Positions 60,017 through 64,000 of a DNA stretch of 64,000 nucleotides are shown piece after piece. The position numbers were made by a program, and so were the translations under genes. Below the pieces are notes generated by a model, which was not told the origin of the DNA, searched no databases, and worked only from the letters and a program-made list of their open reading frames with translations. Source of the DNA: Fodinisporobacter ferrooxydans (GTDB taxonomy: Bacteria; Bacillota; Bacilli; Tumebacillales; MYW30-H2); assembly GCF_022818495.1 (NCBI RefSeq), contig NZ_CP089291.1:3055501-3119500 (forward strand), in the 5' to 3' direction. How positions within the stretch are numbered: the stretch's first letter is position 1; every line of letters begins with the position of its first letter.

Positions 60017-61096
60017 ATGAAGGCACTGCTGCTATTGGAAGATGGTACGCTTTTTGAAGGCAAAGGCTTTGGCGCGACCGGTTCTCAAGTGGGTGAAGTG
60101 GTTTTTAATACAGGCATGACCGGCTATCAGGAAGTTTTGACAGACCCGTCTTACTGTGGCCAAATCGTGACAATGACATATCCGCTGATCGGCAATTACG
60201 GCACAAATGCAGATGATATGGAAGCAACGCTGTCGTTTGCAAAAGGATTTGTCGTCCGGGAAGCGTGCGACATGCCAAGCAACTGGAGAAATCGCAAGTC
60301 TTTGCACGACTATTTGGCACATTATGGCGTGATTGGGATCGAAGGCATCGATACGCGCATGCTGACAAAGCGCATCCGCACCAAAGGAACGCTGAAAGGC
60401 GTGATCGCAAGCGGCCCGAACCTGTCGGCGGAAGACGCAAAAAGCTATTTGCAGCAAGATTTGCGCACAGACCAGATTTTGCAAGTGACGACCAAAAGCC
60501 CGTATCGCTGCCCGGGCAGCGGCCGCCGGGTTGTGGTCATGGATTACGGCGTCAAAGGCGGAACCATTCGCTCATTGATCAACCGGGATTGCGATGTGAT
60601 CGTTTTGCCTGCAAACGCGACGCTGCAAGACGTATTGGCATGGGATCCGCAAGGAATTCTGCTTTCCAATGGTCCCGGCAATCCGGATGATATCCCATTC
60701 GCGGCCGAGTTGGTGCGGGAGTTGCTCGGGAAAATCCCGATCTTTGGGATCTGTATGGGACATCAGGTCATATCGTTGGCGTGCGGCGCAACAGCCAAAC
60801 GGTTGACATTCGGCCATCGGGGCGCCAATCATCCGGTGAAAGATTTGCGCAACAAGCGCGTCTATATCACCAGCCAAAACCACGGCTATGTGATTGATGA
60901 GGCATCGTTGCGGAGTACGGAGCTGGAATTGACGCATATCAATCTGAATGATGGCACAGTCGAAGGTGTTCGCCATACTCGTTTTCCTGCTTTCTCCGTT
61001 CAGTATCATCCGGAAGCACGTCCAGGTCCTGATGATTCCGACTATTTATTCGATGAATTCATGGCATTGATCGATCAATTCTGGGAGGGACGCTAA
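60017..61096 (+). CDS. carA: Carbamoyl phosphate synthase small subunit
   Basis: The glutaminase subunit that supplies ammonia to CarB. The 359-residue protein has the CarA-specific N-terminal domain ([37 protein letters not shown]) and a class I glutamine amidotransferase domain with nucleophile Cys in GICMGHQ and the HPEA histidine-glutamate pair. In B. subtilis the pyrimidine-specific copy is pyrAA. ATG 60017 has AAGGAGA; an in-frame GTG at 60008 is inside the binding site. Confidence 0.95.
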   Translation: MKALLLLEDGTLFEGKGFGATGSQVGEVVFNTGMTGYQEVLTDPSYCGQIVTMTYPLIGNYGTNADDMEATLSFAKGFVVREACDMPSNWRNRKSLHDYLAHYGVIGIEGIDTRMLTKRIRTKGTLKGVIASGPNLSAEDAKSYLQQDLRTDQILQVTTKSPYRCPGSGRRVVVMDYGVKGGTIRSLINRDCDVIVLPANATLQDVLAWDPQGILLSNGPGNPDDIPFAAELVRELLGKIPIFGICMGHQVISLACGATAKRLTFGHRGANHPVKDLRNKRVYITSQNHGYVIDEASLRSTELELTHINLNDGTVEGVRHTRFPAFSVQYHPEARPGPDDSDYLFDEFMALIDQFWEGR

Positions 61097-61097
61097 C

Positions 61098-64000
61098 ATG
61101 CCGTTGCAACAAGGATTACGCAAAATATTAGTGATTGGTTCCGGTCCCATCACCATCGGACAAGCTGCCGAGTTTGACTATGCCGGAACACAAGCATGCC
61201 AGGCGTTGCGCGAGGAAGGCCTGGAAGTTGTCCTGATCAACAGCAATCCGGCAACGATCATGACAGATCCCGATATGGCGGACAAAGTCTATATCGAACC
61301 ACTCACATTGGAATTTGTCGCACAAATCATTCGCCAGGAACAGCCGGATGGATTGCTGCCGACACTCGGCGGACAAACGGGATTGAATATGGCTGTACAG
61401 TTGGCGGAAGCCGGCGTGCTCGACGAATATGGCGTAAAGCTGCTGGGAACGCCCCTTGCTTCCATCAAACAGGCGGAAGACCGGGAAGAATTTCGGACTC
61501 TGATGAGACAATTGAACCAGCCGGTGCCGGAAAGCGCCATTTGCAACACATGGGAAGAAGCCCTCGCATTTGCAGAGAAAGTCGGTTTTCCATTGATTAT
61601 TCGCCCTGCGTATACGCTTGGCGGAACCGGCGGCGGAATCGCCGAAACGATGGATGCGTTTCAGGAAATTACGCAAGTGGGGTTAAAATTGAGTCCCATT
61701 CATCAAGTATTGGTGGAGCGCAGCGTGGCCGGTTTTAAAGAAATCGAGTATGAGGTCATCAGGGACGGCCATGACAACTGTATTATTGTCTGCAACATGG
61801 AAAACATCGATCCGGTCGGCATTCATACGGGTGACAGCATTGTGGTCGCGCCGAGCCAGACGTTGTCCGACCATGAATACCAGATGCTGCGTTCTGCGAG
61901 TTTGCAAATTATCCGCGCATTAGGTGTGGAAGGCGGCTGCAACGTACAGTATGCTCTTGATCCGCACAGCTTCCAATATTATGTCATCGAAGTCAATCCG
62001 CGGGTTAGCCGCTCCAGCGCGCTGGCTTCCAAGGCAACCGGATATCCGATTGCCAAAGTGGCGACGAAAATCGCTCTCGGTTTTACATTGGACGAAATTC
62101 AAAATCCGATCACCGAGCAAACGTACGCTGCCTTTGAGCCGGCATTGGATTATGTGGTGACAAAAATTCCCCGCTGGCCCTTCGATAAGTTTATAAAAGC
62201 AAAACGGGTGCTCGGCACGCAGATGAAAGCAACAGGTGAAGTCATGGCGATTGATCGCACATTTGAATCGTCATTGATGAAAGCGATCCGTTCCCTGGAA
62301 ACAGGTGTCACAAGTTTATATTTAAAAGGCGTTGCAACGATTTCCGATGAAGAATTGGAAACCCGCATCCGCCACGCCGACGATGAACGCTTGTTCCTGG
62401 TGGCAGAAGCGGTAAGGCGGGGAACGTCAATCGAAACGCTGCATGACTGGTCAAAAATTGACCGTTTCTTCTTGCGAAAAATCGGCAAACTGGTGCAACT
62501 GGAACAGCAACTGAAAGAATCCCTGGATGCTGATATCCTCCTGCAGGCGAAACGCAACGGCTTCCTGGATCAAACTATCGCGGCATTAAGTGGCATTAAG
62601 CCGGAAGAGATATTCGCCATGTGCCGGCAGCTTGGCATCAAGCCCGTGTATAAAATGGTCGATACGTGCGCTGCCGAATTTGAAGCATCCACACCTTACT
62701 ATTACAGCGCATATGAAAAGGAAGACGAAGTGCGGGACAGCAGCAGCCGGAAAGTCCTCGTACTGGGATCCGGTCCGATTCGGATCGGGCAGGGGATCGA
62801 ATTTGACTACTGTTCCGTACATGCCGCATGGGGATTGAAGAAAGCAGGTTTTGAGTCGATTATTATCAACAACAATCCGGAAACGGTCTCGACCGATTTC
62901 AATACGGCAGACCGCCTGTACTTCGAGCCGCTGCATCCGGAAGATGTGCTGCATGTGATCGAGCGGGAACAACCGGAAGGCGTCATCGTGCAATTTGGCG
63001 GCCAGACGGCGATCAACCTGGCAGCGCCTTTACAGGAAAAAGGCGTGAAGATCCTCGGTACGTCGCTGGACAATATCGATCGCGCGGAAGATCGGGAACG
63101 GTTTGATCAAATGCTGGAGCAACTGGAGATTCCAAGGCCTGCCGGGAAAACGGTGTTTTCTGTGGCGGACGCGGTGGAAGCGGCCGATCGGCTGGGCTAT
63201 CCGGTGCTTGTGCGGCCATCCTATGTTTTGGGCGGCCGGGCGATGGAAATCGTCTATAACAGCGATGAACTGATGTCGTATATGCAGCATGCGGTACAAA
63301 TATCCGATACGCATCCGGTCTTGATCGATCGCTATCTGACCGGGAAAGAAGTGGAAGTCGACGCCATTTCCGACGGCGAGAACGTTTTGATTCCGGGGAT
63401 TATGGAGCATGTGGAGCGTGCCGGCGTGCACTCCGGTGATTCCATCGCCGTATATCCTGCGCAATCGATCGATGAAGCGACCAAACAAACGATTGTGGAT
63501 TACACGATCCGAATCGCTCGTGAACTGAACATCAAGGGACTTTTGAACATTCAGTTTGTGGTGCACAAAGAGGCTGTGTACATCCTGGAAGTGAATCCTC
63601 GTTCCAGTCGAACGGTTCCTTTCTTGAGCAAAGTGACAGGTGTGCCGATGGTAGATGTAGCGATGCAGGCCATTCTCGGCACGAAGCTGTCCGATCTTGG
63701 CTACCATACAGGTTTGTGGCCGGAGCCGAATGATGTCGCTGTAAAAGTGCCTGTGTTCTCCTTTGCCAAATTGCGTCGCGTCGATGTGACTCTCGGACCG
63801 GAAATGAAATCGACAGGCGAAGTCATGGGCCGGGAAAGCACCTATGCGAAGGCGCTGTATAAAGGGCTTTTGGCTGCGGGCATGAAAATCCCGACACACG
63901 GCAGAATTATTTGTACAATCGCCGACAAGGACAAACAGGAAGCGCTGCAAATTCTCAAACGGTTTGCAGGGTTAGGGTTCCAATTGATTGCGACACAGGG
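61098..64000 (+). CDS. carB: Carbamoyl phosphate synthase large subunit, 3' end outside window
   Basis: CarB makes carbamoyl phosphate from bicarbonate, ammonia and two ATP. About 967 of roughly 1,070 codons lie in the window and the frame is open at the right edge. It starts [20 protein letters not shown] and [20 protein letters not shown], the standard opening. Both ATP-grasp halves show: [10 protein letters not shown] with [16 protein letters not shown], and [10 protein letters not shown] with [15 protein letters not shown]. Each is followed by an E.NPR.SRS motif. The missing part is the C-terminal allosteric domain end. ATG 61098 is 1 nt after carA and follows GGGAGGGA. It is the last visible gene of the pyr operon. 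Confidence 0.96.
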   Translation, partial: MPLQQGLRKILVIGSGPITIGQAAEFDYAGTQACQALREEGLEVVLINSNPATIMTDPDMADKVYIEPLTLEFVAQIIRQEQPDGLLPTLGGQTGLNMAVQLAEAGVLDEYGVKLLGTPLASIKQAEDREEFRTLMRQLNQPVPESAICNTWEEALAFAEKVGFPLIIRPAYTLGGTGGGIAETMDAFQEITQVGLKLSPIHQVLVERSVAGFKEIEYEVIRDGHDNCIIVCNMENIDPVGIHTGDSIVVAPSQTLSDHEYQMLRSASLQIIRALGVEGGCNVQYALDPHSFQYYVIEVNPRVSRSSALASKATGYPIAKVATKIALGFTLDEIQNPITEQTYAAFEPALDYVVTKIPRWPFDKFIKAKRVLGTQMKATGEVMAIDRTFESSLMKAIRSLETGVTSLYLKGVATISDEELETRIRHADDERLFLVAEAVRRGTSIETLHDWSKIDRFFLRKIGKLVQLEQQLKESLDADILLQAKRNGFLDQTIAALSGIKPEEIFAMCRQLGIKPVYKMVDTCAAEFEASTPYYYSAYEKEDEVRDSSSRKVLVLGSGPIRIGQGIEFDYCSVHAAWGLKKAGFESIIINNNPETVSTDFNTADRLYFEPLHPEDVLHVIEREQPEGVIVQFGGQTAINLAAPLQEKGVKILGTSLDNIDRAEDRERFDQMLEQLEIPRPAGKTVFSVADAVEAADRLGYPVLVRPSYVLGGRAMEIVYNSDELMSYMQHAVQISDTHPVLIDRYLTGKEVEVDAISDGENVLIPGIMEHVERAGVHSGDSIAVYPAQSIDEATKQTIVDYTIRIARELNIKGLLNIQFVVHKEAVYILEVNPRSSRTVPFLSKVTGVPMVDVAMQAILGTKLSDLGYHTGLWPEPNDVAVKVPVFSFAKLRRVDVTLGPEMKSTGEVMGRESTYAKALYKGLLAAGMKIPTHGRIICTIADKDKQEALQILKRFAGLGFQLIATQ

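Noticed and set aside
63030-63950. 306-codon reverse-strand frame within carB
   Set aside because: Antisense to the second ATP-grasp half of carB; composition rich in His, Arg and Phe typical of shadow frames.

Overview
The window reads as core chromosome of an endospore-forming, Gram-positive member of the Bacilli with moderate GC content. The evidence is the spore-specific genes rsfA, spoVD, spoIIGA, sigE and sigG, the bacillithiol gene bshC, strong GGAGG-type ribosome binding sites, frequent GTG/TTG starts, a T-box leader and PyrR attenuators. Gene order from mraZ to carB closely follows Bacillus subtilis. The proteins look more like deep-branching Bacillales (Alicyclobacillus/Effusibacillus-type), but that placement is inference. 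I saw no rRNA, tRNA, CRISPR array, phage or insertion sequence.

Layout. 1-10 kb: the tail of a MidA-like methyltransferase, a tiny membrane peptide, gluconeogenic gapB with a CcpN-like site, a cysteine desulfurase-thiI pair (tRNA thiolation), rsfA, two small unknown genes, a YqxD-family protein, typA/bipA, an FMN-barrel protein and an unknown gene that overlaps an oppositely oriented SDR reductase tail to tail. 10-15 kb: a three-gene acyl-CoA carboxylase (biotin carboxylase, 70-residue biotin carrier, carboxyltransferase), then panE and a ComFB-family gene. 15-20 kb: bshC and an MFS exporter flanked by two HxlR-type regulators, each with an N-terminal Cys. The first is divergent from a promoter/operator and a small leader ORF coupled to bshC.

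19.9-44.5 kb is the division and cell wall (dcw) cluster: mraZ (with MraZ boxes), rsmH, ftsL, pbpB, spoVD, murE, murF, mraY, murD, spoVE/ftsW, murG, murB, murA, divIB, two DUF881 genes, sbp, ftsA, ftsZ, then spoIIGA-sigE-sigG. The genes make lipid II, flip/polymerise it and build the Z ring; the final three turn on the mother-cell and forespore programmes. 44.7-49 kb is the ylm region (ylmC, pgeF, ylmE, sepF, ylmG, ylmH, divIVA). 49.1-55.3 kb: T-box-controlled ileS, a small membrane protein, a DUF5665 gene, yteA, lspA and an rluD-type pseudouridine synthase. 55.4-64 kb is the pyrimidine operon: pyrR, uraA/pyrP, pyrB, pyrC, carA and carB (cut by the window end), with PyrR-binding hairpins and terminators in front of pyrR and pyrB.

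Most genes are ordinary for the group. The less expected signals are: a dispersed ~50-bp hairpin repeat (GTGTTCAAAAA...CTTTTTGAACA) before the cysteine desulfurase, an FMN-barrel gene and ftsZ, with covarying arms; a palindrome overlapping the promoter between an HxlR regulator and bshC; two sets of degenerate in-frame 15-bp tandem repeats; an orphan terminator ahead of mraZ; and several sporulation-type promoters. All regulatory calls rest on motif reading by eye.
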